DNA of 64,000 nucleotides from Vibrio coralliilyticus. GTDB taxonomy: Bacteria > Pseudomonadota > Gammaproteobacteria > Enterobacterales > Vibrionaceae. The notes below the pieces were generated by a model that did no database searches, was not told where the DNA came from, and saw only the letters and a program-made list of their open reading frames with translations. This document shows positions 36,705 to 45,767 of this stretch, one piece after another. A program made the translations under genes and the position numbers. The stretch's first letter is position 1; the number at the start of each line of letters is the position of its first letter. Location of the stretch: the NCBI RefSeq assembly GCF_024449095.1, contig NZ_CP024628.1, positions 868,001-932,000 on the forward strand. Reading direction: 5' to 3'.

Positions 36705-37556
36705 TTAAACATGCGCTTCTTGATTTTCTTCAGTGTCGTCACACTGATTTGGAATCGTACAACCTGTACCCGTGTTTGGCAGGTATTGAGCGATAAATTT
36801 TGGATAAGCCCAAGCACCAAAACATGCACCAGCAATAGGACCTAATATAGGAACAATAAAGTATGGAATGTCTTTAGCACCTGATAGTGCGTAATCCCAA
36901 CCCGCAAGGTATGCGAATAGCTTAGGACCAAAGTCACGAGCAGGGTTCATTGCAAATCCGGTCAAAGGCCCAAGTGAACCACCTATAACCGCAATCAACA
37001 CACCAATAAGTAGAGGGTTCATCGGACCACGTACTGCGCCGTTATTTTCATCACCAAGCGCCAGAATTGCGAACATCAGAACGGCAGTAATGACAAATTC
37101 AACAGCTAAAGCTCCAGCAAATGATAACGACGCATGAGGGTAAGTAGAAAAGATTCCTGCCGTTGCCAGTGCTTCTTGGCTGCTTCTGACGAAGCTATGA
37201 GCGATTTCGTAATCAACGAACAAATTGCTGTATAGGCTGTATACCAGTGCCGCTGAACAAAATGCACCTAACATTTGAGCGATGATGTATGGAATAACCT
37301 TCGCTTTATCAAATCCATGAAAAGCGGCCAGTGCGATTGTCACTGCCGGATTGATGTGTGCACCTGATACACCGGCAGTACAGTAAATGGCAATGGAAAC
37401 ACCAAAGCCCCAGACGATACTGATTTCCCATTGGCCGAACTGAGCCCCCGCAAGTACTAAAGCAGCAACACAGCCAACGCCAAAGAAAATCAAAAGCCCA
37501 GTGCCTATAAACTCAGCGATACATTCACCAAGTAAGGTTGGTTTTCTATTAGTCAT
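36705..37556 (-). CDS. glpF: Glycerol uptake facilitator, aquaglyceroporin
   Basis: GlpF is the inner-membrane channel for glycerol. The 283-residue MIP-family protein has six predicted membrane segments and both NPA boxes: GAHINPAVTIALAAFHGFD and TGFAMNPARDFGPK, the latter with the glycerol-type Asp after NPAR. The C-terminal tail is somewhat long and polar (QYLPNTGTGCTIPNQC). It heads the glpFK operon, transcribed away from glpABC; the 508-base gap between them holds the promoters of both. Confidence 0.95.
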   Translation of the reverse strand: MTNRKPTLLGECIAEFIGTGLLIFFGVGCVAALVLAGAQFGQWEISIVWGFGVSIAIYCTAGVSGAHINPAVTIALAAFHGFDKAKVIPYIIAQMLGAFCSAALVYSLYSNLFVDYEIAHSFVRSSQEALATAGIFSTYPHASLSFAGALAVEFVITAVLMFAILALGDENNGAVRGPMNPLLIGVLIAVIGGSLGPLTGFAMNPARDFGPKLFAYLAGWDYALSGAKDIPYFIVPILGPIAGACFGAWAYPKFIAQYLPNTGTGCTIPNQCDDTEENQEAHV

Positions 37557-37581
37557 AGTAAGAGTCCTTGTTTACATTAAG

Positions 37582-37613
37582 ATGCGCAATTTATTTTTTT
37601 ATTGATTGCGCAT
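37582..37613. promoter_or_regulatory. Perfect spaced dyad in the glpF leader
   Basis: ATGCGCAAT (37582-37590) and ATTGCGCAT (37605-37613) are exact complements 14 bases apart, 26 bases before the glpF start. Centre-to-centre spacing is 23 bases, about two helical turns. In mRNA it would form a hairpin with an A-rich loop close to the ribosome-binding site. Confidence 0.45.
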
Positions 37614-37659
37614 TGTATTTTGCATACAAGAGCGTGATATTAAACTTCCCCAGCCCATT

Positions 37660-37675
37660 AATGAGCGTTCGAGCA
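37660..37675. promoter_or_regulatory. Possible GlpR site upstream of glpF
   Basis: AATGAGCGTTCGAGCA shares AATGnnCGTTCGAnCA with the stronger palindrome before glpD. The arms are only partly complementary, so the assignment is weak. Confidence 0.3.
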
Positions 37676-37970
37676 CATTTTGTTATTTTTATGTTCTCTA
37701 TTTTGTTAATTAAATCAATTTTTTGATCTTAGCGACCAAATCCACCTTTGACATGAATTTGCAACCATACCCTCCTGCTAGCAAGCCAGAAGTGGTAATG
37801 ATAGAGCCCTATCATTAAACAGGTGTAAATACTCTAACTACAAACTTATCATATGTTTATCTTTTGTTACGCATACGTTTTCAAGCCTCTTGTTACTGTA
37901 ATATCTACAGGGTCTTGCGTGTTAGTACCCAAAACCTCCTATTAACCAACATCACAACAAGCATTTTTAT

Positions 37971-37984
37971 TTCGTACGAACATT
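37971..37984. promoter_or_regulatory. Possible GlpR site upstream of glpA
   Basis: TTCGTACGAACATT contains the half-site CGAACATT, identical to that before glpD, and the palindrome TTCGTACGAA. It lies about 85 bases before the glpA start. Confidence 0.35.
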
Positions 37985-38064
37985 TGTGAGCAATACATCG
38001 AAAATAAAATGAAATAAATGGCACATTATATTTAAGGATATTTGTTCACAAGGCTCATTTCGCT

Positions 38065-39702
38065 ATGGATAAACGGTTTGAAACAGACGTTGTTATCATT
38101 GGAGGCGGTGCGACTGGCACCGGAATCATGCGCGACTGCGCATTACGAGGGATTCGTTGCATCCTTTTAGAGCAAGATGACATTGCGTCAGGAACAACTG
38201 GACGGAATCATGGACTGCTACATTCCGGCGCTCGTTACGCCGTCACTGATGAGGAGTCGGCCAAGGAGTGTATTCAAGAAAACCGTATACTCAAGTCAAT
38301 TGCTCGTCATTGTGTGGAAGAAACCTCAGGGCTCTTTATCACCTTACCTGAAGATGATATTGATTTTCAAAACACGTTTATTGGCGCTTGTGACACTGCA
38401 GGTATCAACACAAAACGCTTAACAGCGAAACAAGCCCTCTCGCTCGAACCCAATGTTAACCCTAAATTAGTAGGGGCAGTCCAAGTGCCTGATGGGACAC
38501 TAGATCCTTTCCGTTTATGCGCCTCCAATGTGCTTGACGCCAAAGAACATGGCGCTCGCCTCTTTAATAAAACCAAAGTGTTGTCCTTGATCCGGCATGA
38601 AGATACTGTCCTTGGTGTTAATTGCTACAACACGCAGCACAATGAACCTTTTCAAGTGTTCGCCAAACAGGTTGTCAATGCGGCTGGCATTTGGGGCCAA
38701 AATATTTGCGAATATGCAGATTTAAAAATAAAAATGTTTCCGGCTAAAGGCTCACTGCTCATACTCGACTATCGCATTAACAACTTGGTCATCAACCGCT
38801 GTCGTAAGCCTTCCGATGCTGACATCCTTGTACCTGGCGACACCATTTCCCTTATTGGTACTACTTCTGAACATATCGATTACGAGCAGATTGATGATCT
38901 CCATGTCAGTGATAGAGAGGTCGATGTTTTACTTGAAGAAGGGGCAAAACTCGCTCCCATTATGGCTAATACTCGAGTGCTGCGCGCTTACGCAGGCGTT
39001 CGACCGCTCGTATCCGTTGATGACGATGGTAGTGGGCGAAACATTAGCCGAGGCATCATACTCCTCGATCACGAAAAGCGTGATGGCCTCAAAGGCTTTA
39101 CAACCATCACTGGTGGCAAACTAATGACTTATCGTCTTATGGCCGAATGGACCACTGATTTGTTGGCCGAAAAACTGTCAGTAGATACACCTTGCTCAAC
39201 CCATACCAAACCCTTACCTGGTTCAAACGAACATAAACTAAAAAGCCGGAAAACAGCCAGTATCGCTAAGCCTGTTTACGAATCTGCGAATTACAGACAT
39301 GGAGAACGCGTCGCAGAGTTTCTTGATGAGAGCCTAGATAAACAAACCGTTATTTGTGAATGTGAGATGGTAACAGCGGGTGAAATTGAGTATGCCATTA
39401 AACAGCTTAATGTTCATTCTCTGGTCGATTTACGCCGAAGAACTAGGCTTGGTATGGGCCCCTGCCAAGGAGAATTATGCAGTTATCGAGCAGCGCACTT
39501 GTTTCATAAATATGCCAATGCTGATGGTTACCAATGCAGTCTACTGCTGAACGAATTTTTAGAAGAGCGATGGAAAGGAATACAACCCATTTTTTGGGGA
39601 GATGCTCTCAGAGAGGCCGAATTTAGTCACTGGATTTATGAGGGTTTATTTGGTGCCAGCCAGTTAGATAACCATGCCGAAAAGAAGGAGGAAACCCAAT
39701 GA
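38065..39702 (+). CDS. glpA: Anaerobic glycerol-3-phosphate dehydrogenase subunit A
   Basis: GlpA is the FAD-bearing catalytic subunit of the anaerobic GlpABC dehydrogenase. The 545-residue protein has the N-terminal FAD motif DVVIIGGGATGTGIMRDCALRG and TTGRNHGLLHSGARYAV, and a C-terminal BFD-like iron-sulfur region with CECEMVTAGEI and GMGPCQGELC (Cys-x-Cys and Cys-x4-Cys). This tail distinguishes it from GlpD. Its stop overlaps the glpB start by four bases (ATGA). Confidence 0.95.
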   Translation: MDKRFETDVVIIGGGATGTGIMRDCALRGIRCILLEQDDIASGTTGRNHGLLHSGARYAVTDEESAKECIQENRILKSIARHCVEETSGLFITLPEDDIDFQNTFIGACDTAGINTKRLTAKQALSLEPNVNPKLVGAVQVPDGTLDPFRLCASNVLDAKEHGARLFNKTKVLSLIRHEDTVLGVNCYNTQHNEPFQVFAKQVVNAAGIWGQNICEYADLKIKMFPAKGSLLILDYRINNLVINRCRKPSDADILVPGDTISLIGTTSEHIDYEQIDDLHVSDREVDVLLEEGAKLAPIMANTRVLRAYAGVRPLVSVDDDGSGRNISRGIILLDHEKRDGLKGFTTITGGKLMTYRLMAEWTTDLLAEKLSVDTPCSTHTKPLPGSNEHKLKSRKTASIAKPVYESANYRHGERVAEFLDESLDKQTVICECEMVTAGEIEYAIKQLNVHSLVDLRRRTRLGMGPCQGELCSYRAAHLFHKYANADGYQCSLLLNEFLEERWKGIQPIFWGDALREAEFSHWIYEGLFGASQLDNHAEKKEETQ

Positions 39703-41003
39703 AATATGATGTCGCAATCATTGGAGGTGGGATTGCAGGTTACTGCGCTGCCCTTAGGTGTTTGGAATCAGGACTTAAAACCGTATTAATCAATCAAGGC
39801 CATAGCTCTTTGCACTTCTCTTCTGGCTCCATTGACGTACTGAGTAGTTTACCTAATGGTCAAGCAATCAAAGATCCATTTTCTGGTATTCATCAGCTCA
39901 AAGAGCTCTCCCCTGAACATCCTTACAGCAAAATGCGTGTTGAAGAAATACAATCTTCATTGAAATGGTTTCAGACCACATTAGCTAAAGAAGGCGTGTC
40001 TCTATCGCACAGTTCAGATCATAACAATCACTGTCGAATTACTCCTCTTGGGACACTAAAATCAACATGGTTATCACAGCCTTTCGTACACCAGTTTCAT
40101 CATAAAGCCACATTCAAAAGGCTAGTGCTCGTTGCCATCGATGGATTTAGGGACTTTCAGCCACAACTTGCATTCGATAATCTTAGCCAAATCGAAGCAT
40201 TTCAACATATAGAGAAAAAAATACTGCCTATTCGTATTCCAGGCTTTGAGTCATCACGCCAAAACCCTAATGAACTGCGTTCTATTGATATTTCGAGGGC
40301 TCTCAAACAGCCTAAAGCATTCTCCAGCCTAGTCCATCAGCTCAGCGATGGTGCGACAAAAGATGACCTTGTTATTCTCCCTGCCATAATTGGAAATGGC
40401 GATGGGCTCACCTTGATGGAACAGCTTCAGCAGCTCACCCAGCTTAATTTTCACGAAGTGCCCACTATGCCTCCTTCTTTACTAGGGATTCGCATTGAAG
40501 AAGCTCTTTATAGAGCATTTATCCGTCTTGGTGGTATTCAGCTTAAAGGCGATAAAGCTCTCTCTGCAAAATGGTACCTCAACAAACCATGTATCGAATC
40601 AATTCAAACTGCGAATTTAGAAGACTTTCCGCTGGTAGCTAAGCACTACATTCTTGCCTCTGGAAGCTACTTCAGCCATGGATTGGTGGCGAAATCGACT
40701 CAAGTTGTGGAACCTGTGTTCAACCTCGACGTTTATTTTCACCAACACCGACGCCAGTGGCGCGCTAAAGCATTTTTGAGTCAGCAACCTCATCCATTTA
40801 TGCAGTTTGGCGTTGTGACCAACAGTCAATTTAGTCCTTCGAGAAATGGGCAGACGATAAGCAATTTACATTGTTGTGGTTCAGTGTTGTCTCACTATGA
40901 TCCTATATATGAAGGGTGTGGCGGCGGTGTTGCCATCGCGTCAGCATATAAGGTCGCTGAAAATATTATTCACTCAATGACATCTGAGGAGGCCCGTGTA
41001 TGA
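39699..41003 (+). CDS. glpB: Anaerobic glycerol-3-phosphate dehydrogenase subunit B
   Basis: GlpB is the second flavin-type subunit of GlpABC. The 434-residue protein begins with a dinucleotide-binding motif, YDVAIIGGGIAGYCAALRCLESG, and SSGSIDVLSSLPNGQ. It ends with LHCCGSVLSHYDPIYEGCGGGVAIASAYKVAE, typical of GlpB. It is bound by four-base ATGA overlaps with glpA on one side and glpC on the other, so the three subunits are translationally coupled. Confidence 0.94.
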   Translation: MKYDVAIIGGGIAGYCAALRCLESGLKTVLINQGHSSLHFSSGSIDVLSSLPNGQAIKDPFSGIHQLKELSPEHPYSKMRVEEIQSSLKWFQTTLAKEGVSLSHSSDHNNHCRITPLGTLKSTWLSQPFVHQFHHKATFKRLVLVAIDGFRDFQPQLAFDNLSQIEAFQHIEKKILPIRIPGFESSRQNPNELRSIDISRALKQPKAFSSLVHQLSDGATKDDLVILPAIIGNGDGLTLMEQLQQLTQLNFHEVPTMPPSLLGIRIEEALYRAFIRLGGIQLKGDKALSAKWYLNKPCIESIQTANLEDFPLVAKHYILASGSYFSHGLVAKSTQVVEPVFNLDVYFHQHRRQWRAKAFLSQQPHPFMQFGVVTNSQFSPSRNGQTISNLHCCGSVLSHYDPIYEGCGGGVAIASAYKVAENIIHSMTSEEARV

Positions 41004-42229
41004 CAACAAAATTCGCCACTCACGCACCTCAAATCACTAGCTTTGATCAATGCATTAAATGCACTGTTTGTACGGTTTACTGCCCGGTAGCTAAAGCAAA
41101 CCCACTTTACCCTGGCCCTAAGCAATCAGGCCCAGATGGAGAGCGATTACGTATAAAAAATGCGGAGTACTACGACGAAGCGCTTAAGCTTTGTACCAAT
41201 TGCAAGCGATGTGAAACGGCTTGTCCATCAGGTGTCAACATTGGCGACATCATCGCCGTTGCTAGAGGAAAATACGCAAAAAAACGCCTAAGTCCAAAGC
41301 TCATTCGGGATTTCGTTTTAAGCCATACCGACCTGTTCGGCACTCTAGCAACACCTGTTGCTCCGTTGGTCAATAGGATTACAGACAACAAGCCCATCAA
41401 GACGATCATGCATAAAACCATTGGTGTGCATGACCATAAATCCTTACCTAAATACTCTCACGGTACGTTTCGTCGCTGGTACAAAAAGCAGGTTTCGGAG
41501 CAGAATTTATACCCTAAACAAGTTAGTTACTTTCATGGTTGTTACGTCAACTACAACCATCCTCAACTCGGCAAAGACCTCATCACCGTCATGAACACTA
41601 TGGGGATAGGTGTTCAGTTACTAGAGAAAGAAAAGTGCTGCGGTGTGCCGCTGATTGCAAATGGCTTTCATAACAAAGCTCGCCGTCACGCAGAGTTCAA
41701 TGTAAAGAACATTGAGGATGCAGTGATAAAACATGATCGAACCGTTATTTCGACCTCCTCAACATGCTCATTCACCCTAAAGCAAGAGTATCCGCATGTA
41801 TTAGGGGTCGAAAATCACCACGTCAACAACCGTATTGATTACGTGATGAAATATCTGCTTAAAGAGTTTATGAACGGCAACACACCATCTATGTCACCGA
41901 TTAACAAACGCGTGGTATACCATACTCCCTGCCACCTAGAGCGAAGCGGTAATGTGATATTCACTCTAGAGGTGTTGCGCCAGATCCCAGGATTGGATCT
42001 GATTGTGTTAGATAGCGAATGCTGTGGACTCGCTGGCACATATGGATTTAAAGAAGAAAATTATTCGGTTTCAATGAAGATAGGACACCACTTGTTTGAA
42101 TCGATCAAAAACGCAGAAGCAGACTATGCGATTACAGATTGCGAAACCTGTAAGTGGCAGATAGAAGAAAACACGCAGCTAGAAACTATTCACCCCATTT
42201 CTTTACTAGCAATGGCAATAAGCCATTAA
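41000..42229 (+). CDS. glpC: Anaerobic glycerol-3-phosphate dehydrogenase subunit C
   Basis: GlpC links the GlpAB catalytic dimer to the membrane and carries electrons to menaquinone, with fumarate or nitrate as final acceptor. The 409-residue protein has two [4Fe-4S] motifs, CIKCTVCTVYCPVAK and CTNCKRCETACPSG, near the N-terminus. Two CCG-type cysteine motifs, EKCCGVPL and SECCGLAGTYGF, lie in the C-terminal half. Length fits E. coli GlpC. A short CTCTCG/CGAGAG hairpin lies just past the stop, without a T-run. Confidence 0.95.
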   Translation: MTTKFATHAPQITSFDQCIKCTVCTVYCPVAKANPLYPGPKQSGPDGERLRIKNAEYYDEALKLCTNCKRCETACPSGVNIGDIIAVARGKYAKKRLSPKLIRDFVLSHTDLFGTLATPVAPLVNRITDNKPIKTIMHKTIGVHDHKSLPKYSHGTFRRWYKKQVSEQNLYPKQVSYFHGCYVNYNHPQLGKDLITVMNTMGIGVQLLEKEKCCGVPLIANGFHNKARRHAEFNVKNIEDAVIKHDRTVISTSSTCSFTLKQEYPHVLGVENHHVNNRIDYVMKYLLKEFMNGNTPSMSPINKRVVYHTPCHLERSGNVIFTLEVLRQIPGLDLIVLDSECCGLAGTYGFKEENYSVSMKIGHHLFESIKNAEADYAITDCETCKWQIEENTQLETIHPISLLAMAISH

Positions 42230-42248
42230 ATGCTCTCGTTTCGAGAGG

Positions 42249-43034
42249 TCATCGATAATGAAGATGTGCGTTCAGAATAGCTTGTAACTTGCCATTTTTT
42301 TTGATGACTTTCAGGCCTTTATTGAAAGTCATCAATCTCTGCCTACTTTCGGAACTTCGCTTAGGTAGCAATAGATGCAGAGTATTGATAAACAAAGGTG
42401 TAGGATGGTAAGCCAAACGTTTCCTTTCTGACTCTAGTCCTTCTTTCTTAAGAACGTAGTTAACGTATGCGATATAAAGCGGTGAAACATCAATAGTACC
42501 CGCGATTAATTTCTTGATATTTTTAGCTTCATCATCAACTCGCTCGACGGAAATTTTTCCACTTTGCTCGGCACTTTCAAATGGTTCACCATAATAGCCA
42601 CCGACCAAAGCACTCACTTTTAAGCCTTTAAGGTCTTCTATACGATTCCAGTCGAATTCTAGCTCTTCTTTGTAAAAGAAGTGTGCGTTTATCTTATAGA
42701 CAACATCACTGACCAAGAAAAGTTCGTGATACTGTTTATTTAACTCCCATAACGCCGTGGCATCAGCCTTCCCTTGCGCCGCGAAATCAAAGGCATCTTT
42801 CCACGTTGGTAAGTACACATACTTTACTGCAACATTTTGAGTTCTAAATGCAGCTGTTACAATTTGAGCATTGATGCCATCACCAGGCAGCTGTTTAGAG
42901 TGATAGGGCGGATATTCCCCCCCAACAGCAATGGTGACTGTTTGCGAAGAAGCGGACAGAGGAATAAAAACAAGGCAGAAATAGGTAAACAATATACCCA
43001 AGCCCTTAGATAAAGGCTGAAGTTTATGGAGCAT
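42249..43034 (-). CDS. Periplasmic solute-binding protein, SBP_bac_3 type, orphan
   Basis: The 261-residue protein has a signal peptide (cleavage near PLSASSQ) and the amino-acid-binding-protein fold: TVTIAVGGEYPPYHSKQLPGDGINAQIV at the front, and EDLKGLKVSALVGGYYGEPF in the hinge region. No ABC permease or ATPase gene adjoins it, so it may be a free-standing sensor-type binding protein or work with a transporter elsewhere. The ligand is unknown. It converges on glpC. Confidence 0.8.
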   Translation of the reverse strand: MLHKLQPLSKGLGILFTYFCLVFIPLSASSQTVTIAVGGEYPPYHSKQLPGDGINAQIVTAAFRTQNVAVKYVYLPTWKDAFDFAAQGKADATALWELNKQYHELFLVSDVVYKINAHFFYKEELEFDWNRIEDLKGLKVSALVGGYYGEPFESAEQSGKISVERVDDEAKNIKKLIAGTIDVSPLYIAYVNYVLKKEGLESERKRLAYHPTPLFINTLHLLLPKRSSESRQRLMTFNKGLKVIKKNGKLQAILNAHLHYR

Positions 43035-43137
43035 AGACTCTCCGCTAACGCTAAGCTAATCAATACAATCCCAATGAAGCGTCATCGAGTTGTATTTAAA
43101 AAGTCTAGCTTTGGCTTTTGAGTTGCGCGAACTTTTC

Positions 43138-43755
43138 TCAGTTATTCGAAACGATAAATAGGACTTCTACCCGTCTATTACACGCTTTTCCAGCATTGGT
43201 TTTGTTTGAGCAAGCTGGAACATATTCCCCATAGCCTCTTGTGTAGATAGAGTTCATCGCCACATTATGGCTGACCAGCTGTTGCTTCACGGCTTTGGCA
43301 CGCTTCATAGAAAGTGAATCATTAAATGTTGGTGCACCAGTACTGTCAGCATGACCATCAATGACGATGTCGATGCCAGGTTGTGTTGCAAGATAGCGCC
43401 CCATCATATCCAGCCAGTACATTGAATCGGGCTTAACCATCGAAGACCCAGTGTTGAACTTGATGGTGTCGGTTAGCTTAACCATGACGTGATTGCCCGG
43501 TAGTACTTCGTAGTCAACACCATTCTTCAGCAAGAAGTTCTGCAGATCACTGTAGCTGGTCGTGCGCATTTGCCCCATTGGGCCTTTAACGCCTGACGAA
43601 GCCAGTTGAGGGGCATCCCCCCAATTAGGGTATCGAACCTCAAAATCTGTCTTTGGTGCGGTTTCGAGCATGTCTTCCGTTAGGTAACGCATTTCCTTTG
43701 ACAGATTTCCACAACCTGTCAGAAGCAAGATCAGAGGCAAGGCAAGATATTTCAT
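43138..43755 (-). CDS. OmpA-family peptidoglycan-binding lipoprotein
   Basis: The 205-residue protein has a lipobox (LLLTGC, Cys at about residue 15). A linker region and an OmpA C-terminal domain (about 90-200) follow, with IKFNTGSSMVKPD, IDGHADSTG and NRRVEVLF. It should be an outer-membrane lipoprotein binding peptidoglycan. No Tol-Pal partner is adjacent. It is monocistronic as far as visible. Confidence 0.85.
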   Translation of the reverse strand: MKYLALPLILLLTGCGNLSKEMRYLTEDMLETAPKTDFEVRYPNWGDAPQLASSGVKGPMGQMRTTSYSDLQNFLLKNGVDYEVLPGNHVMVKLTDTIKFNTGSSMVKPDSMYWLDMMGRYLATQPGIDIVIDGHADSTGAPTFNDSLSMKRAKAVKQQLVSHNVAMNSIYTRGYGEYVPACSNKTNAGKACNRRVEVLFIVSNN

Positions 43756-43991
43756 CGATCCACCATTCGTTCGTTTCCGTTTCGATACATCATTTATATC
43801 GGCAAATTTGGGAATACTTTAATGATAATTTAACCCTTTACTGTTCGCCTTCTGACCACTTAACGTTCTGAAATGATTTAATAAGCATTTCACTGCCAGA
43901 ACTGTTTAGTTAAGGCCTGTGAAAGAGTAAAATCCAGCTATTACAACCTCGCTGAGCATCAAAATGGCCAGTGTCCACAAAGAGTATTATT

Positions 43992-44612
43992 ATGAAAAAA
44001 ATGATGACCTTATTTGCCATCGTGTTTGTCACTTTGTTGGCAGGCTGTAGCGACCGAGATGTGCCTCAGGAAGGTAAACAATTCCAAACACTCCCTACGG
44101 ACTTGTCCACTTATCGTTTACCTCAGGTGACCGAAGTTTTCTCATTAAACTGCGGCCACTGTAAAAAAATGGAGTCAGTCCTTCCTCAGCTTGAAGAACT
44201 GACTCAACAAAACATTGGCAAGGTTCACGTTACTTTTAATGACAGTGCTAAAATCAGTGCCATGATTTATTACACTGCTGAGATGCAACTTGGGCAAAAG
44301 CCTGATCACTCCATGATGAACGAGCTATTTCAAGCCGCACAAATGGGTAACAACGCAACAATGGCAGAGAAAAAACAAGCGATTATTCAAGCGTTTCACT
44401 CACGAGGCTTGGTAAGCCCATATGAGCTAAAAGAAGAGAATCAAAACCAATTATTTAAAGCAATGCAGCTTGCTGAAAACCTCACAGAAAAAGGTCAGAT
44501 AAACTCCGTACCGACCTTTATTATCAATGGTAAATACATGGTTCAGACATCAGGCCATAAAGATGTTCAAGACATCGCCAACACCATCAATTATCTTACT
44601 CAACAACCTTAA
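43992..44612 (+). CDS. DsbA-like thiol:disulfide lipoprotein
   Basis: The 206-residue protein has a lipoprotein signal (LLAGC, Cys at about residue 19) and a thioredoxin-fold with the active site CGHC in VFSLNCGHCKKM (about 54-57). The cis-Pro loop NSVPTFIING lies near residue 176, with an intervening helical domain as in DsbA. CGHC differs from the CPHC of classical DsbA. The ATG at 43992 is chosen because the signal begins there; an in-frame ATG seven codons upstream adds polar residues. An FKBP gene follows by 19 bases, suggesting a periplasmic folding pair. Confidence 0.85.
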   Translation: MKKMMTLFAIVFVTLLAGCSDRDVPQEGKQFQTLPTDLSTYRLPQVTEVFSLNCGHCKKMESVLPQLEELTQQNIGKVHVTFNDSAKISAMIYYTAEMQLGQKPDHSMMNELFQAAQMGNNATMAEKKQAIIQAFHSRGLVSPYELKEENQNQLFKAMQLAENLTEKGQINSVPTFIINGKYMVQTSGHKDVQDIANTINYLTQQP

Positions 44613-44631
44613 GTAAATACGGAAAAGACTC

Positions 44632-45105
44632 ATGTCTAAAATTATTATTCCCATTGTCGTTCTGGTTCTAGCAGGCTTTATGATTTACCGCACTTTAGTA
44701 ACAAGTAAAGCAGGTGAAGAAAACTTCGCAGCCGGGCAAGCCTTTCTTCTAGAAAACGCCAAGAAAGAAGGCGTAGTCACTACTGAGAGCGGGTTGCAGT
44801 ACTTGGTGCTCAATAAAGGGACAGGCACTGTCCATCCAACCACTAAGAGTAAAGTTAAGGTGCATTATCACGGCACATTGATTGACGGTACTGTTTTTGA
44901 TAGCTCAGTTGAGCGTGGTGAGCCGATTTCATTCGCTTTGAAACAAGTGATTAAAGGCTGGCAAGAAGGCCTGACTCATATGGTCGAAGGCGACAAGTTC
45001 CGCTTGTTTATTCCAAGTCCCTTAGCGTATGGCAAGAACGGTACCGGTCCTATTCCACCAGCATCAACTTTAATCTTTGATGTGGAACTTTTAGAAATCC
45101 AATAA
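44632..45105 (+). CDS. FKBP-type peptidyl-prolyl isomerase, membrane-anchored
   Basis: The 157-residue protein has an N-terminal membrane segment (about 3-20), a linker and an FKBP domain (about 55-157). The domain has [48 protein letters not shown] and [17 protein letters not shown]. The orientation suggests the isomerase faces the periplasm. It follows the DsbA-like lipoprotein gene closely and ends at a terminator, so the two likely form an operon for folding exported proteins. Confidence 0.92.
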   Translation: MSKIIIPIVVLVLAGFMIYRTLVTSKAGEENFAAGQAFLLENAKKEGVVTTESGLQYLVLNKGTGTVHPTTKSKVKVHYHGTLIDGTVFDSSVERGEPISFALKQVIKGWQEGLTHMVEGDKFRLFIPSPLAYGKNGTGPIPPASTLIFDVELLEIQ

Positions 45106-45109
45106 CAGC

Positions 45110-45140
45110 AAGGCCAATCATTCAATGATTGGCCTTTCTT
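45110..45140 (+). terminator. Intrinsic terminator of the DsbA-like/FKBP operon
   Basis: AAGGCCAATCA (45110-45120) and TGATTGGCCTT (45126-45136) flank a five-base loop; TTCTTTT follows on the plus strand. Confidence 0.88.
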
Positions 45141-45551
45141 TTATACAAGTTCCTTTGACTCTCGGCGCAAATGTTTCTTTAGATGACGCTGAATAAAGTT
45201 AACGTCTGCTTTATAAAAATCATGGATTGGAATATCTTCAATCAACATCCAGTAAAACGTTTGCTGTCTGCCTTTGTCGTGTGCGACTGGTACTGCTGCC
45301 TCATCAGCATGCAACACGACGTAGTAAATTCTCCCACCATATTCATTAATATCGCTATAAGTCGCTAAATGTGAGAGGCCACTTAGGTGAGTTTCTTCAT
45401 AGAGCTCTCGGATAGCGGCATCTGTTCCTGGTTCGTTTTCATTGGCTTCACCTCCCGGAAATTCCATCACCATACCTTGCTCTGCACGGTAACGTTCTTG
45501 AATCAGAACTTTGCCGTTTCTGATAACAACGGCCATCGCTAAATGCTTCAT
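45141..45551 (-). CDS. Nudix hydrolase, MutT-like
   Basis: The 136-residue protein carries the Nudix box G-x5-E-x7-R-E-x2-E-E in PGGEANENEPGTDAAIRELYEET, complete except that the final Gly is replaced by His. It should hydrolyse a nucleoside diphosphate linked to another group; the substrate is unknown. Length and position of the box match small MutT-type enzymes. It is transcribed alone on the minus strand. Confidence 0.88.
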   Translation of the reverse strand: MKHLAMAVVIRNGKVLIQERYRAEQGMVMEFPGGEANENEPGTDAAIRELYEETHLSGLSHLATYSDINEYGGRIYYVVLHADEAAVPVAHDKGRQQTFYWMLIEDIPIHDFYKADVNFIQRHLKKHLRRESKELV

Positions 45552-45722
45552 TTGGGACTCCTTGGATTAAGCTGACTGTATCGGTACTTCCAACCCAGGC
45601 GTATTGTGTTTTTTAAATTAGAAATGCCTGCCACCGATACGGAATGTTAAGAACCCGCGCAGAGTAACTGAATATGCAATTAAGTTCTCTCACTGTGTTC
45701 AAAAATCTCAATGTAAAACAAT

Positions 45723-45752
45723 AAAAAACGGCACCTTAAATGGTGCCGTTCT
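45723..45752 (-). terminator. Intrinsic terminator of the retropepsin-like lipoprotein gene
   Basis: AACGGCACC (45727-45735) and GGTGCCGTT (45742-45750) form a 9-bp stem; on the minus strand it runs into TTTTTT, 17 bases after the stop. Confidence 0.88.
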
Positions 45753-45767
45753 TGCTTTGCTACTTCT

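Larger units (their letters stand above)
37557..38064. promoter_or_regulatory. 508-bp divergent control region glpF | glpA
   Basis: The region is AT-rich, holds no credible ORF, and must carry promoters for both glp operons. It contains a perfect spaced dyad in the glpF leader and two GlpR-like sites (listed separately). A TGTGAGCAATACATCG stretch at 37985 has one good CRP half-site but a poor second half. No terminator or RNA gene is seen. Confidence 0.7.
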
